Both the position numbers and the translations under genes were made by a program. A stretch of 64,000 nucleotides of DNA from the NCBI RefSeq assembly GCF_012275375.1, contig NZ_JAAZQJ010000009.1:167103-231102 (forward strand), given 5' to 3'. This document shows positions 18,161 through 27,211 of this stretch, piece by piece. Under the pieces are notes generated by a model. The model was not told the DNA's origin and did no database searches. It saw only the letters and a program-made list of their open reading frames with translations. The stretch's first letter is position 1. Each line of letters starts with the position of its first letter. The stretch comes from Dyella sp. SG609 (GTDB taxonomy: Bacteria; Pseudomonadota; Gammaproteobacteria; Xanthomonadales; Rhodanobacteraceae).

Positions 18161-18775
18161 TCAAGTCGCCCCAACCAGCCCCACCCAAGCCTTCATCGCA
18201 CAATCCACCACCCCCATCAGCTGCTTGCGTGACGCGCCGTCGCGCGCCTGAAGGGAAAGGCCGTTGAGGACCGTGGCGTAGAAGGCGGCAACGGTGCTGA
18301 TGTCGACCTTGGACGGCACGTCACCGTCAGCCACACCCTGCTTCAAGCGGCGGCGGATCAGCGACTGGGTCTCGTTGCGGCGTTCGGCCAGGTCGTGGAA
18401 CACCGCCTCGTTTTCGGTAGTGCGATGCGTCGCGCCCAGTACCACCAGGCAGCCGCGGCCTTCGCCGAAGCGGCGGGCGGCTTCGCGGAGCATGGCTTGG
18501 ATGGCTTCGCGGGCGGTGACGTCGCGCTTGTGGAGTTCGTCGCGGGTGCGGGGGCCGGCGGAGGTTACGTACAGGTCCAGGGCTTCGCGGAACAGGGCTT
18601 CCTTGCAGCCGAAGGCGGCGTAGAGGCTGGGGGCGTTGATGCCCATGGCGGTGGTGAGGTCGCCCACCGAGGCGCCGTCGTAGCCGCGGTCGAGGAAGAC
18701 CTCCATGGCCAGGCGCAGGACCTGGTCGCGGTCGAATTTGCGCGGGCGGCCCCGCTCTTTTGTCACAGCCGTCAT
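18161..18775 (-). CDS. TetR/AcrR-family transcriptional repressor
   Basis: This 204-residue regulator has an N-terminal helix-turn-helix (residues about 10-55; RKFDRDQVLRLAMEVFLDRG, then GASVGDLTTAMGINAPSLYAAF) and a variable alpha-helical ligand domain. I chose the ATG at 18775, which has AAAGG eight bases upstream; a GTG three codons earlier is possible. It is divergent from an SDR-MFS gene pair, the usual layout in which the repressor controls itself and the neighbouring detoxification or efflux genes. A promoter for it (TTGACG, 17-base gap, TATGTA at 18830-18802 on the minus strand) overlaps one of the two operator-like dyads. Confidence 0.9.
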   Translation of the reverse strand: MTAVTKERGRPRKFDRDQVLRLAMEVFLDRGYDGASVGDLTTAMGINAPSLYAAFGCKEALFREALDLYVTSAGPRTRDELHKRDVTAREAIQAMLREAARRFGEGRGCLVVLGATHRTTENEAVFHDLAERRNETQSLIRRRLKQGVADGDVPSKVDISTVAAFYATVLNGLSLQARDGASRKQLMGVVDCAMKAWVGLVGAT

Positions 18776-18789
18776 CGGAAGCACCTTTC

Positions 18790-18864
18790 TGTAGCGGTCA
18801 ATACATAAAGTCCTTGACAGTTCCCGTCAAGGGCTGCTCCTATTTATGTATCGACTACTACATA
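18790..18864. promoter_or_regulatory. Divergent tetR/SDR control region with two TGTA-N8-TACA operators
   Basis: Two similar dyads, TGTA-N8-TACA, lie at 18790-18805 and 18847-18862 (the second extends to TATGTA...TACATA at 18845-18864). Both share a TACATAA right flank. Between them is another dyad, CTTGAC-N7-GTCAAG (18813-18831), which supplies the -35 TTGACG for tetR and a TTGACA facing the SDR gene. The tetR -10 (TATGTA, minus strand, 18807-18802) is inside the first dyad. These are good candidates for TetR binding. Confidence 0.6.
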
Positions 18865-18879
18865 AAAGGCAGCACGAGC

Positions 18880-19620
18880 ATGAGCACTCTCAACGGCAAG
18901 GTGGCCCTGGTGACGGGCGGTTCGCGCGGGATCGGTGCGGCGATCGTGCAGCGGCTGGCGCGGGATGGCGCGGCGGTGGCGTTTACCTATGTGAGCTCGC
19001 CGGACAAGGCGCAGGCGCTGGTGCGCGAGATCGAAGCGGCCGGTGGCAAGGCGCGCGCTTATCAGGCGGACGCGGCCGATCCGGCGGCGCTGCGCGCCAC
19101 GGTGGATCAGGCCGCCGCCGACTTCGGCCGGCTGGACATCCTGGTCAACAATGCCGGCATTTTCCTCGGCGGCGTGTTCGAGGAAACCACGCTGGAGGAC
19201 TACGAGCGCACCATGGCGGTGAACGTGCGCGCGGTGTTCGTCGCCTCGCAGGCAGCGGCGCGGCACCTGGGCGAAGGCGGGCGCATCATCAGCATCGGCA
19301 GCTGCCTGGCCGATAGCGTGCCGTCGCCGGGCATGACGCTGTATTCGATGAGCAAGTCGGCGCTGTCGGCCTTTACCAAGGGGCTGGCGCGCGATCTCGG
19401 CGCGCGCGGCATCACGGTGAACCTGGTGCAGCCCGGTTCCACCAACACCGACATGAACCCTGCCGACGGCGAGCGTGCCGACGGGCAGCGCACCCGCATG
19501 GCGATCCCCCGCTACGGCGATGCTTCGAATATCGCCGGCATGGTGGCCTGGCTGGCCAGCGAGGAAGGCCGCTTCGCCACCGGCGCGGCGTTTACGGTGG
19601 ACGGTGGCGCCAATGCCTGA
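18880..19620 (+). CDS. Short-chain dehydrogenase/reductase (classical SDR)
   Basis: This 246-residue NAD(P)-dependent oxidoreductase has the Rossmann cofactor motif TGGSRGIG (residues 12-19), NNAG in the central strand, and the catalytic Tyr-Lys pair in LYSMSKSAL. The product resembles 3-oxoacyl-ACP-reductase-like SDRs that travel with TetR regulators. The ATG at 18880 was chosen because AAAAGG lies 10 bases upstream and the sequence begins directly at the Rossmann fold. The stop overlaps the MFS gene start by eight bases. The substrate is unknown. Confidence 0.9.
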   Translation: MSTLNGKVALVTGGSRGIGAAIVQRLARDGAAVAFTYVSSPDKAQALVREIEAAGGKARAYQADAADPAALRATVDQAAADFGRLDILVNNAGIFLGGVFEETTLEDYERTMAVNVRAVFVASQAAARHLGEGGRIISIGSCLADSVPSPGMTLYSMSKSALSAFTKGLARDLGARGITVNLVQPGSTNTDMNPADGERADGQRTRMAIPRYGDASNIAGMVAWLASEEGRFATGAAFTVDGGANA

Positions 19621-21160
19621 CGGCGCCGCTTCCGCCAAGCCGCACAGCCTGCGCGACCGCCTGCTGGTCCTGGCGGCGGTGTGCCTGGCCGGCCTGGGCA
19701 TGCCGCTGAGCTTTACCGGCCCGGCCATTGCGCTGCCGGCGATCGGACAGGCGCTGGGCAGCGACCCGCGCCTGCTGTCGTGGGCGGTGAATGCCTTCAT
19801 CCTCGCCTTCGGCGGCAGCGTGATGGCGGCCGGCGCCCTGGCCGACCAGTACGGGCGCAAGCGCATCTTCACGCTCGGCATCGGCTTGTTCACCGGCTTG
19901 TCGGTGCTGCTCGCGCTGTCGCGCAACCTGTGCTGGCTGGATCTGGGCCGCGCCGCGCAGGGCATCGCGGCGGCGCTCACCATGTCGGCCGGCGCGGCGT
20001 CGCTGGCGCAGGAGTTCGAAGGCCATGCGCGCACGCGGGCGTACAGCCTGCTCGGCACCACGTTCGGCCTGGGCCTGGCCTTCGGGCCGCTGTTGTCGGC
20101 GTGGCTGATCGACTCCCTGGGCTGGCGCGCGGTGTTCCTGTCCACCGCGGCCATCGGCGTCCTGGTGCTGCTGGTCGGCGTGCCGCGCATGCGCGAAACC
20201 CGCGACCCCGGTGCGCAAGGGCTGGACCTGCCGGGCAGCCTGAGCTTTACCGCGGCGCTGGTGCTGCTCACCTTCGGCATCATCGAAGCGCCGCGCCATG
20301 CGAACGGCTATCTGCCGCTGCTGCTGGTGGGCGCGGCGGCCGCCATGCTCGCGCTGTTCGTCTACGTGGAACGCCGCGTGCCGCGGCCGATGCTGGACCT
20401 GTCGCTGTTCCGCAACCCGCGCTTCCTCGGCGCGCAGGCGCTGCCGCTGGCCACGGCGCTGTGCTACGTGGTGCTGCTGATCTTCCTGCCGCTGCGTTTC
20501 GTCGGCGTGGAAGGGCGCAGCGAAGTGGCGGCCGGCCTGCTGATGATCCCGTTGTCGGTGCCGATGCTGGTGGTGCCGTTCGCCGGTGCGCTGCTGACGC
20601 GCTGGCTTTCGGCAGGCCTGCTCTCCGCGCTGGGCCTGGGCCTCGCCGCCGCCGGCCTGTTCTGGTTGCGTACGGCCGCCGTGCCCGGTGCGGATTGGCA
20701 TGCGCTGCTGTGGCCGCTGCTGCTGATCGGCGCCGGCTCCGGCCTGCCCTGGGGCTTGATGGACGATCTCGCGGTGAGCGTGGTGCCGAAGGAGCGCGCC
20801 GGCATGGCCACCGGTTTCTTCACCACCACGCGCGTGGCGGGCGAGGCGATCGCGATGGCGGCGGTGGGCACGGCGCTGACGGGCCTGATCGAAACGCAAC
20901 TGGCGGCGGCGCCGCACGAGCAGGCGGTGGCGGCGGCCGCGAGCCTTGCCACCGGCAGCATGGCGCACGCGGCCAGGGTGGCTCCGGCGATCGGCCGCGA
21001 CGCCTTGCTGCATGGCTACAGCGGTGCGTTCGGCGGCTTGCTGGTTGGCCTGGCGGCGTTGACTTTGGCGTTGGCCGCGGCGTCGTTCGTCCTGCTGCGC
21101 CGGCGCCGCGCTCACGCACCGGCAACCGCCGCCGCGCACGAACCCTGCAACGCTCATTGA
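19613..21160 (+). CDS. MFS drug efflux transporter, DHA2 (14-TM) family
   Basis: This 515-residue multi-spanning membrane protein has about 14 hydrophobic segments. It carries the MFS motif A (ADQYGRKRIF, about residue 72) and a Pro/Gly-rich helix 5 region (GTTFGLGLAFGPLLSAWLID), as in EmrB/QacA-type proton antiporters. Its start lies inside the end of the SDR gene, so the two are co-translated. With the TetR repressor it forms a probable inducible efflux/detoxification unit. A hairpin follows 16 bases after the stop. Confidence 0.9.
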   Translation: MPDGAASAKPHSLRDRLLVLAAVCLAGLGMPLSFTGPAIALPAIGQALGSDPRLLSWAVNAFILAFGGSVMAAGALADQYGRKRIFTLGIGLFTGLSVLLALSRNLCWLDLGRAAQGIAAALTMSAGAASLAQEFEGHARTRAYSLLGTTFGLGLAFGPLLSAWLIDSLGWRAVFLSTAAIGVLVLLVGVPRMRETRDPGAQGLDLPGSLSFTAALVLLTFGIIEAPRHANGYLPLLLVGAAAAMLALFVYVERRVPRPMLDLSLFRNPRFLGAQALPLATALCYVVLLIFLPLRFVGVEGRSEVAAGLLMIPLSVPMLVVPFAGALLTRWLSAGLLSALGLGLAAAGLFWLRTAAVPGADWHALLWPLLLIGAGSGLPWGLMDDLAVSVVPKERAGMATGFFTTTRVAGEAIAMAAVGTALTGLIETQLAAAPHEQAVAAAASLATGSMAHAARVAPAIGRDALLHGYSGAFGGLLVGLAALTLALAAASFVLLRRRRAHAPATAAAHEPCNAH

Positions 21161-21465
21161 TCCGGGTACATAGGCAGAGGGGCGGTCATCCGCCCCTCCA
21201 TGACTCGTTACACAACGTTTTCATGACAGTTTTGGACGTCTAAACCCAAGCTGTCGGCTGGCCGTCATCCCCCCTGAGCTTCGCTGTCACAGCGCCGCTT
21301 TAACTTGCGCCGCGTCAGAGCCTGTGTCCGGGCCAGGGAAGCCTTCACACGATACTCAGTGCGATCCCAATGGTGCGATCCCATGGGATCAGCACACGGT
21401 GTCGATCGTGCTGCGGTTGTCCGTACGCAAGGCTCCGTCATTCCCTCTTCCCCGGAGTCACGACG
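21161..21465 (+). other. Intergenic region upstream of the TonB receptor
   Basis: This 305-base gap starts with a terminator-like hairpin (21177-21198). After it the sequence is more AT-rich, with CACAACGTTTTCATGACAG near 21214. Only one half of a Pho-box-like repeat can be seen there. I recognise no riboswitch, tRNA or ORF. Confidence 0.4.
21177..21198 (+). terminator. Hairpin after the MFS gene
   Basis: A 9-bp perfect stem (GAGGGGCGG with CCGCCCCTC) around a TCAT loop. There is no T-run after it, so termination may be weak or Rho-assisted. Confidence 0.5.
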
Positions 21466-23979
21466 TTGCGCACCACATCGATCAGCCACGCCATCGGCCT
21501 GGCCCTGCTGGGCGGCCTGCTCTGCTCCTTCGCGCCGCACGCCGGCGCGCAGGACAGCAACGCTTCCACCGGCGACAACAGCAAGCCCGCCGCCGACCGC
21601 GCCAAGAACCTCGACGGCATCGTGGTCACCGCCCGCTCGGGCGTGGAGACGCGCACCAAGGCCGAGACCAGCTATTCCATCACCACCATCGACGAGGACC
21701 GCCTGCGCATGCAGGCGCCGACCTCGGTGACCGAGGCGATGAAGTCCGTGCCGGGCTTCTGGGTGGAAGCCTCCGGCGGCGAGGCCAGCGGCAATATCCG
21801 CGCGCGCGGCATCCCGGTGGACGGCTTCGGCTCGGTCAACCTGCTGGAGGATGGCGTGCCGGTGCAGCACGATCCGGCGCTGGGCTATCTCAATGCCGAC
21901 CAGGCCTTCCGCCTGGACGAGACGATCGAGCGCATCGAAGTGGTGCGCGGCGGCCCGTCCTCGGTGTTCTATTCGAACGCGCCGGCCGGCGCGATCAACT
22001 TCATTCCGCGCAAGGTGGGCGACAAGGCCGAGGGCCTGCTGAAGTTCACCGTCGGCGACTACGGCCTGACCCGCGGCGACTTCTGGGTCGGCACGCCGGT
22101 GGGCAATGGCTGGAAGCTGAGCGCGGGCGGCTTCTACCGCACCGACAGCGGCATCCGCGACCCCAAGTTCAATGCCAACGACGGCGGCCAGATCCGCCTG
22201 AACCTGGCGCGCGACTTCGAAGGCGGCAGCTTCAGCGCCGACGTCAAGCACCTGGACGACAAGGTGGCGCTGTACCTGGGCATCCCGATGCGCACCACCG
22301 CGAACGGCGATATCCGCGCGGTGCCAGGCTTCGACGGCAACTACGGCACGCTGGCCGGTCCCGAGACCGAGCACGTGCTGATGAAGATGGGCAATGGCGG
22401 CCTGTACAACTTCGACAACAGCGAAGGCACGCATGTGAAGCGCGACCAGCTGACCCTGAAGTTCGATTACGAACTGGGCGGCGGCTGGAAGCTGGCCGAG
22501 TCGCTGCGCTACGACGACACCCATACCCAGCGCAACGGCGTGTTCCCCAACTCGCTGATGAGCGCCACCAAGTACCTCGCCTCGGTGGCCAGCCAGAAGC
22601 CGGCCGGCGCCGCCGGGCTGCAGCTGCGCTACGCGGACAACCCTGGCCAGGTGTTCGACAACGCCAGCCAGAACGGCAACGGCCTGGTGGTGCTGGGCGG
22701 CCTGCGCGGCGTGACCATGCCGGTGAAGGAGTTCATCAACGACACGCGCCTGTTGCGCAAGTTCGACCTCGGCGGCCAGACCCACGACGTCACCTTCGGC
22801 TACTACTACGCGCGCTTCGACCAGGACTTCAGCCGCTACTCCTCGGTGGCCCTGCTGGACGCCACCAACAATGCGCGCCTGCTCGACCTGGTGGCGGTGA
22901 ACGCGGCCGGCCAGCCGGTTTCCACGCTCACCGACCACGGCATCTCGCGCTACGGCTACGAATGGGAGAACGCTACCGGCACCTCGACCACCAACGCGTT
23001 TTATCTGTCCGACGAGTGGCAGGTGAACGACGAGCTGCGCATCGACGGCAGCGTGCGCTGGGAACAGGTCAACACCCGCGGCAAGACCGAGACCAAGCAG
23101 ACGGTGAACCTGGGCACGCCGGCCACCTCGCAGATCATCACCGGCACCGGCCAGTACGTGCCGTGGGACCACACCTTCAACAAGCTGGGCTGGACCCTGG
23201 GCGCCAACTGGCAGTTCTCGCCGCGCTCGGGTGTGTTCGCGCGCTGGACGCCGACCTTCCGCCTGCCTAACTTGAGCACCTACATCACCAACCCCACCGC
23301 CGTGCCGGTGACCCAGACCATGAAGCTGGGCGAAGTCGGCTACAAGTACACCGACCGCCAGCTCGACCTGTACGCCACCGCGTTCTACACCAAATACAAC
23401 AACGTCGGCTTCAGCAACTACGTGTTCAATCCCAACGGCAATACCTCCACCACCCAGCAGGGCTATGCCGACACCAAGACCAAGGGCCTGGAGCTGGAAG
23501 GCACCTGGTATCCGGTGGACTGGTTCGACGTGCAGGTCACCGCCACCCTGCAGGACCCGCAATATAAGGGCCTGCGCTATACCGAGCTGGTGGCCGGCGC
23601 GCCGGTGCTGCGCGATTACGAAGGCAACCAGCTGATCCGCGTGCCCAAGCAGAGCTATCGCGTGGTGCCGGGTGTGAACCTGCTGGGCGGCAAGCTGCGC
23701 CTGCAGCTGGCCTACGAGTACGAAGGCCAGCGCTACGTGGATACCGCCAACTCGGTGAAGCTGCCTTCGTACGACGTGTGGAGCGCCAGCGCGCGCTACG
23801 ACATCTCGCCGATGTGCTCGCTGTTCTTCTACGCGGACAACATCACCAACTCGCTGGGCCTGACCGAGGGCAACCCGCGCGCGGGCGAGCTGGCCAGCGC
23901 GGATGCCGGCGCCAACACGTTTATCGCGCGTCCGATCCTGGGCCGCGCGTATCGTGCGGCGATCATGTATCGCTTCTGA
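21466..23979 (+). CDS. TonB-dependent receptor (probable TTG start)
   Basis: This outer-membrane receptor is 837 residues. No ATG or GTG precedes a proper signal peptide at the right place; a TTG at 21466 does, with GGAG eight bases upstream. It opens a signal peptide ending near GAQDSNA. The TonB-box region is GIVVTARSGVETR, and the plug contains VTEAMKSVPGFWVEASGGEAS and IERIEVVRGGPSSVFYSNAPAGAINF. The barrel ends with YRAAIMYRF. A PHP-type esterase gene follows after 62 bases and is also exported, suggesting the receptor imports the product or substrate of that enzyme. The ligand itself is not identifiable. Confidence 0.92.
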   Translation: MRTTSISHAIGLALLGGLLCSFAPHAGAQDSNASTGDNSKPAADRAKNLDGIVVTARSGVETRTKAETSYSITTIDEDRLRMQAPTSVTEAMKSVPGFWVEASGGEASGNIRARGIPVDGFGSVNLLEDGVPVQHDPALGYLNADQAFRLDETIERIEVVRGGPSSVFYSNAPAGAINFIPRKVGDKAEGLLKFTVGDYGLTRGDFWVGTPVGNGWKLSAGGFYRTDSGIRDPKFNANDGGQIRLNLARDFEGGSFSADVKHLDDKVALYLGIPMRTTANGDIRAVPGFDGNYGTLAGPETEHVLMKMGNGGLYNFDNSEGTHVKRDQLTLKFDYELGGGWKLAESLRYDDTHTQRNGVFPNSLMSATKYLASVASQKPAGAAGLQLRYADNPGQVFDNASQNGNGLVVLGGLRGVTMPVKEFINDTRLLRKFDLGGQTHDVTFGYYYARFDQDFSRYSSVALLDATNNARLLDLVAVNAAGQPVSTLTDHGISRYGYEWENATGTSTTNAFYLSDEWQVNDELRIDGSVRWEQVNTRGKTETKQTVNLGTPATSQIITGTGQYVPWDHTFNKLGWTLGANWQFSPRSGVFARWTPTFRLPNLSTYITNPTAVPVTQTMKLGEVGYKYTDRQLDLYATAFYTKYNNVGFSNYVFNPNGNTSTTQQGYADTKTKGLELEGTWYPVDWFDVQVTATLQDPQYKGLRYTELVAGAPVLRDYEGNQLIRVPKQSYRVVPGVNLLGGKLRLQLAYEYEGQRYVDTANSVKLPSYDVWSASARYDISPMCSLFFYADNITNSLGLTEGNPRAGELASADAGANTFIARPILGRAYRAAIMYRF

Positions 23980-24041
23980 GGCTGCGGAGCCGGGCGCCGG
24001 CCCGGCTCCCGGCTGCATGCTCAAAAAGGTTCCGCCAAGCC

Positions 24042-25562
24042 ATGAAGATCCGCCTGTTCCGTTCCCTGTCCCTGCTGCTCGCCTGCGCGCTACCGTTCGC
24101 CACGCACGCGGCGGAGGTCGAAAAACCCGATGTGGTATTGCATGGCGAACTGGCCGGCAAGGATCACCAGACCTACCGCACGCTGCCGTTCGACGTGCCG
24201 GCCGGCACCACCCGCATCACCGTGCAGTTCGACTACAGCGGCCGCGAGGAGAAGACGGCGGTAGACCTGGGCCTGCTCGGCCCCGACGGTTTCCGCGGCC
24301 AGGACGGCTTCCGCGGCTGGAGCGGCGGCACCAGGAAGCTGTTCACCGTGTCGGCTACCGATGCCACGCCGTCCTATCTCCCCGGCGCGATCCGCCCCGG
24401 CCGCTGGCAACTGCTGCTTGGCATTCCGAATATCCGCAAGGAAAGCCACAGCAACTACACCGCCAACATCTGGTTCGGCCACGCCAGCGACCCGGCATGG
24501 GAACCCGCCGTGCTTAATCCGCCGCTGCGCAAGGAAGCCGGCTGGTATCGCGGCGACCTGCATATGCATACGGCGCACAGCGACGGCGGCTGCAAGAACC
24601 AGAGCGGCGAACGCGTGCCCTGCCCGCTGTTCTTCACCGTGCAGGCCGCCGCGCAGCGCGGACTCGACTTTATCGCCATCACCGACCACAACACCGTGTC
24701 GCACGCCAATGCGATGCGCGAGCTGCAGCCCTACTTCGACCAGCTGCTGCTGATCCCCGGGCGCGAAGTCACCACCTTCACCGGCCACGCCAACCTGTTC
24801 GGCACCACGGCGCTGGTGGATTTCCGCGTCGGCAGCAAGGAGGTGCCGGACTGGAATGCACTGCTGAAGGCCATCGCACCGTTGCATGGCGTGATCTCCA
24901 TCAACCACGCCATCCGCCCCAGCGGCGAGGTATGCATGGGCTGCGGATGGACGGCCAAGCCGCCGGTGGATATGAGCCTGGTGCAGGCGGTGGAAGCGGT
25001 GAACGGCAGCGATATCGGCACGCCGATTTCCGGCCTGCCGTTCTGGGAATCGCAGCTGGCCAAGGGCTACCGCCTCACCGCCATCGGCGGCAGCGACAAC
25101 CACGAGGCGTTCCAGCACGAGGCGCGCATCGGCACCAATCCGACCGGCGTGCCGGCCACCGTGGTGTATGCGCGGGAGCTGTCGATGCCGGCGATCCTGG
25201 ATGGCATCCGCGCCGGGCACGTGTTCATCGACACCGAAGGCAGCCGCGACCGCGTGCTGGAACTGAGCGGCGAAGCCGATGGCGCCAAGGCCAGCATGGG
25301 CGACGCCCTGCGCGTGCCAGCGAATGGCACTGCCTCGTTCGATGTGCACGTCGCCCATGCGAAGGGCGCCAGCCTCGCCGTGCTGCTCGACGGCAAGCCG
25401 TTCGCGCCTGCCGTCGCGGCACAGGTCGACACGGACGACCTGCACCGCAAGTTCAGCTGGAACAGCGATGGCAAGGCGCATTGGCTGCGGGTGGAGGTGC
25501 GGGATGCGGCCGGCAAGGCATTGCTGGTGGGGAATCCGATCTACCTGAATCCCACGCGCTGA
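24042..25562 (+). CDS. Exported PHP-domain metallo-phosphoesterase (CehA/McbA-like)
   Basis: A signal peptide ends near THAAEVE (residues 21-27). After a beta-sandwich N-terminal region of about 140 residues, the PHP metal centre appears: His174 and His176 in GDLHMHTAHSDG, Asp215-His216 in ITDHN, Glu242, His289 in INHA, and Asp352/His354 in GGSDNH. That full set suggests an active trinuclear metal hydrolase of the CehA/McbA group, which includes phosphoesterases and carbaryl hydrolases. The substrate is unknown. It is 62 bases downstream of, and most likely co-transcribed with, the TonB receptor. The protein is periplasmic by its signal peptide, with no lipobox visible. Confidence 0.87.
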   Translation: MKIRLFRSLSLLLACALPFATHAAEVEKPDVVLHGELAGKDHQTYRTLPFDVPAGTTRITVQFDYSGREEKTAVDLGLLGPDGFRGQDGFRGWSGGTRKLFTVSATDATPSYLPGAIRPGRWQLLLGIPNIRKESHSNYTANIWFGHASDPAWEPAVLNPPLRKEAGWYRGDLHMHTAHSDGGCKNQSGERVPCPLFFTVQAAAQRGLDFIAITDHNTVSHANAMRELQPYFDQLLLIPGREVTTFTGHANLFGTTALVDFRVGSKEVPDWNALLKAIAPLHGVISINHAIRPSGEVCMGCGWTAKPPVDMSLVQAVEAVNGSDIGTPISGLPFWESQLAKGYRLTAIGGSDNHEAFQHEARIGTNPTGVPATVVYARELSMPAILDGIRAGHVFIDTEGSRDRVLELSGEADGAKASMGDALRVPANGTASFDVHVAHAKGASLAVLLDGKPFAPAVAAQVDTDDLHRKFSWNSDGKAHWLRVEVRDAAGKALLVGNPIYLNPTR

Positions 25563-25607
25563 TTTCGCCAGGATGAGCCCCGCAGGTTACGGGCGGACAA
25601 GCGAGCG

Positions 25608-26864
25608 TCAGCGAGTTGCGTCGATGACCGCCGACATGCGCGTTATCTCGCGACGCGAGGCACCAGCGTCAGCGGCGACGTCGCGCCACGCCGCCACCGA
25701 TTGGCGCACTTCTCGCTCGATCGCTTCGAGCCGCTTTCTGGAGACGCGATAGAAGTCCGCGGTGCTCTTCCATAAAGCGCTGTCCGAAGTCGGATCGACA
25801 TCATCGATCGCCAGGACATGCGCATCTTTTTCGGGATTGGGGTTGATGTCGAAGGCCGGCGACAGGCGCCAGCCGTTGCCTTCGCGCAGGAAGCCGTGGT
25901 TGCGCAGGTGATCGTCGCGGTTGCCGATAAGGATCGTGAAGAGCACGCGCCGGCATAGCTGTTCAAGGTCGGAGCCGATATGGTTTGCGACGCCGTTGTT
26001 CTCGATGGCCTGCACGATGTCGAGGTACGAAGCACCGTCGCTCTGATCGAGATCCGTCAACGTCAGCGCGGAGGCATAGGCGCGGCGCGAATCGCCCTGG
26101 CGGTCGAAGCGGCGGACAAGATAGGTGTGGCCGCGATCCGAGAACTGCATGACGCGCGCGTCAGGCATATCGATACCAGCCGCACACGCAAGCCGATAGG
26201 TAATGAATTCCCACAGGCCGATGTCATGGCGATCGTCATTCGAAGGAAACTTTGCCAGCCATAACGAGCCGTCGACGTCGCGCACGGCCGCCTTGGGGCG
26301 AGCCCCGCCGAGCGCCGAGCCGGCAGCGGCCAGGTGCATCAGCCATTCGATGCGCTCGGGCGTGTCGTCGTCGTCGTTGCGCTCTACTTCGGCCGTGATC
26401 GCTTCGAGTTCGCGCAGCTCCGCGATGGGCGGCGCCTGCAAGCGATCCGCATCCACGAACTGCTGCGTATCCGGACTGAAGAGCCGCAGGGCGCCCATGC
26501 GGGTTTCATCGCTGACACCTGCAAGGTAGTCCCAGTCGCTCAGCACGCGCGGCGCTTCACCGCGCTGGCGCGATCGGATCCGCTCGCGCCGCTCGATCAG
26601 CATGCAGCCCCAGCGGTCGGGCGATGCATCCTGGAATGCAGGGGAAAGTCGATTGGCGCCCGCCCGTGCGTAGAGACGCCCCGGCCCCGCGAGCAACTGG
26701 TGATCGAGATCGAACGGAGCGATATCGCCAGTGCCGGCGATCCAGCCCTCCGCATATTCGAAGCCGATGACCTGACGGCCGCGGTTGATGCTTCGCTGCA
26801 GGTGACCGACCAGCGCGCTGCCGCCGAGGCTTGCATCGTCGAGCCGGACGTCCAGATCGTTCAT
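25608..26864 (-). CDS. hipA: HipA-family Ser/Thr kinase toxin
   Basis: This 418-residue protein has the HipA architecture: an N-terminal subdomain (DVRLDDASLGGSALVGHL), then the kinase core with SALGGARPK (183-191), the ATP-binding Lys205 in LAKFPS, the catalytic DDHLRNH loop (Asp317-Asn322) and the metal-binding Asp339 in SPAFDIN. HipA toxins phosphorylate aminoacyl-tRNA synthetases or other targets and cause growth arrest. The ATG at 26864 overlaps the hipB stop by one base (TGATG); a GTG one codon earlier is an alternative. The substrate here is unknown. It converges with the PHP gene. Confidence 0.9.
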   Translation of the reverse strand: MNDLDVRLDDASLGGSALVGHLQRSINRGRQVIGFEYAEGWIAGTGDIAPFDLDHQLLAGPGRLYARAGANRLSPAFQDASPDRWGCMLIERRERIRSRQRGEAPRVLSDWDYLAGVSDETRMGALRLFSPDTQQFVDADRLQAPPIAELRELEAITAEVERNDDDDTPERIEWLMHLAAAGSALGGARPKAAVRDVDGSLWLAKFPSNDDRHDIGLWEFITYRLACAAGIDMPDARVMQFSDRGHTYLVRRFDRQGDSRRAYASALTLTDLDQSDGASYLDIVQAIENNGVANHIGSDLEQLCRRVLFTILIGNRDDHLRNHGFLREGNGWRLSPAFDINPNPEKDAHVLAIDDVDPTSDSALWKSTADFYRVSRKRLEAIEREVRQSVAAWRDVAADAGASRREITRMSAVIDATR

Positions 26865-27208
26865 CACTTGCTCCGCTCCGGCGGCACGGCCTTGGCCGTG
26901 CGGCGGCCGCTGGGGCGCGGTGGAGCGAGCAATGCATCCTGAAGTTCGCGCCCCAGCTTGTCGTCAGCGGCAAGCTTGTCCAGGTCCGCCGCCAGGTTGA
27001 GCACGGACAGAACGCGAAACATGGTGGCGAGGCTGGTCGACGGATCGCCATCCTCGAGCTTGGCCAGCGTAGGAACACTCACGCCCACACGCTCGGCCAT
27101 CACCGCCTGAGTCATTTTCCGGCGCAGGCGCGCGGCGCGCAGGCGCTGGCCTAGCGCCTTGATCGCACGCTGGGCGGCGGGGTGGCTGGGGGGAGTGCGC
27201 TTAGCCAT
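26864..27208 (-). CDS. hipB: HipB-like XRE antitoxin
   Basis: This 114-residue protein is an XRE/Cro-type helix-turn-helix (residues about 15-70, with RLRAARLRRKMTQAVMAERVG and SVPTLAKLEDGDPS) and a basic C-terminal tail. In hipBA systems HipB binds HipA and the operator. The upstream palindrome (27212-27251) overlaps its promoter and is the probable operator. The predicted transcript begins at or next to the ATG, so translation would be leaderless; no ribosome site is visible before the ATG. It is translationally coupled to hipA through TGATG. Confidence 0.88.
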   Translation of the reverse strand: MAKRTPPSHPAAQRAIKALGQRLRAARLRRKMTQAVMAERVGVSVPTLAKLEDGDPSTSLATMFRVLSVLNLAADLDKLAADDKLGRELQDALLAPPRPSGRRTAKAVPPERSK

Positions 27209-27211
27209 ACC

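Noticed and set aside
21200..21245. Pho box upstream of the TonB receptor/PHP genes
   Set aside because: Only one ATGACAG half can be found; the second half is missing at the right spacing, so phosphate control is not supported by sequence.
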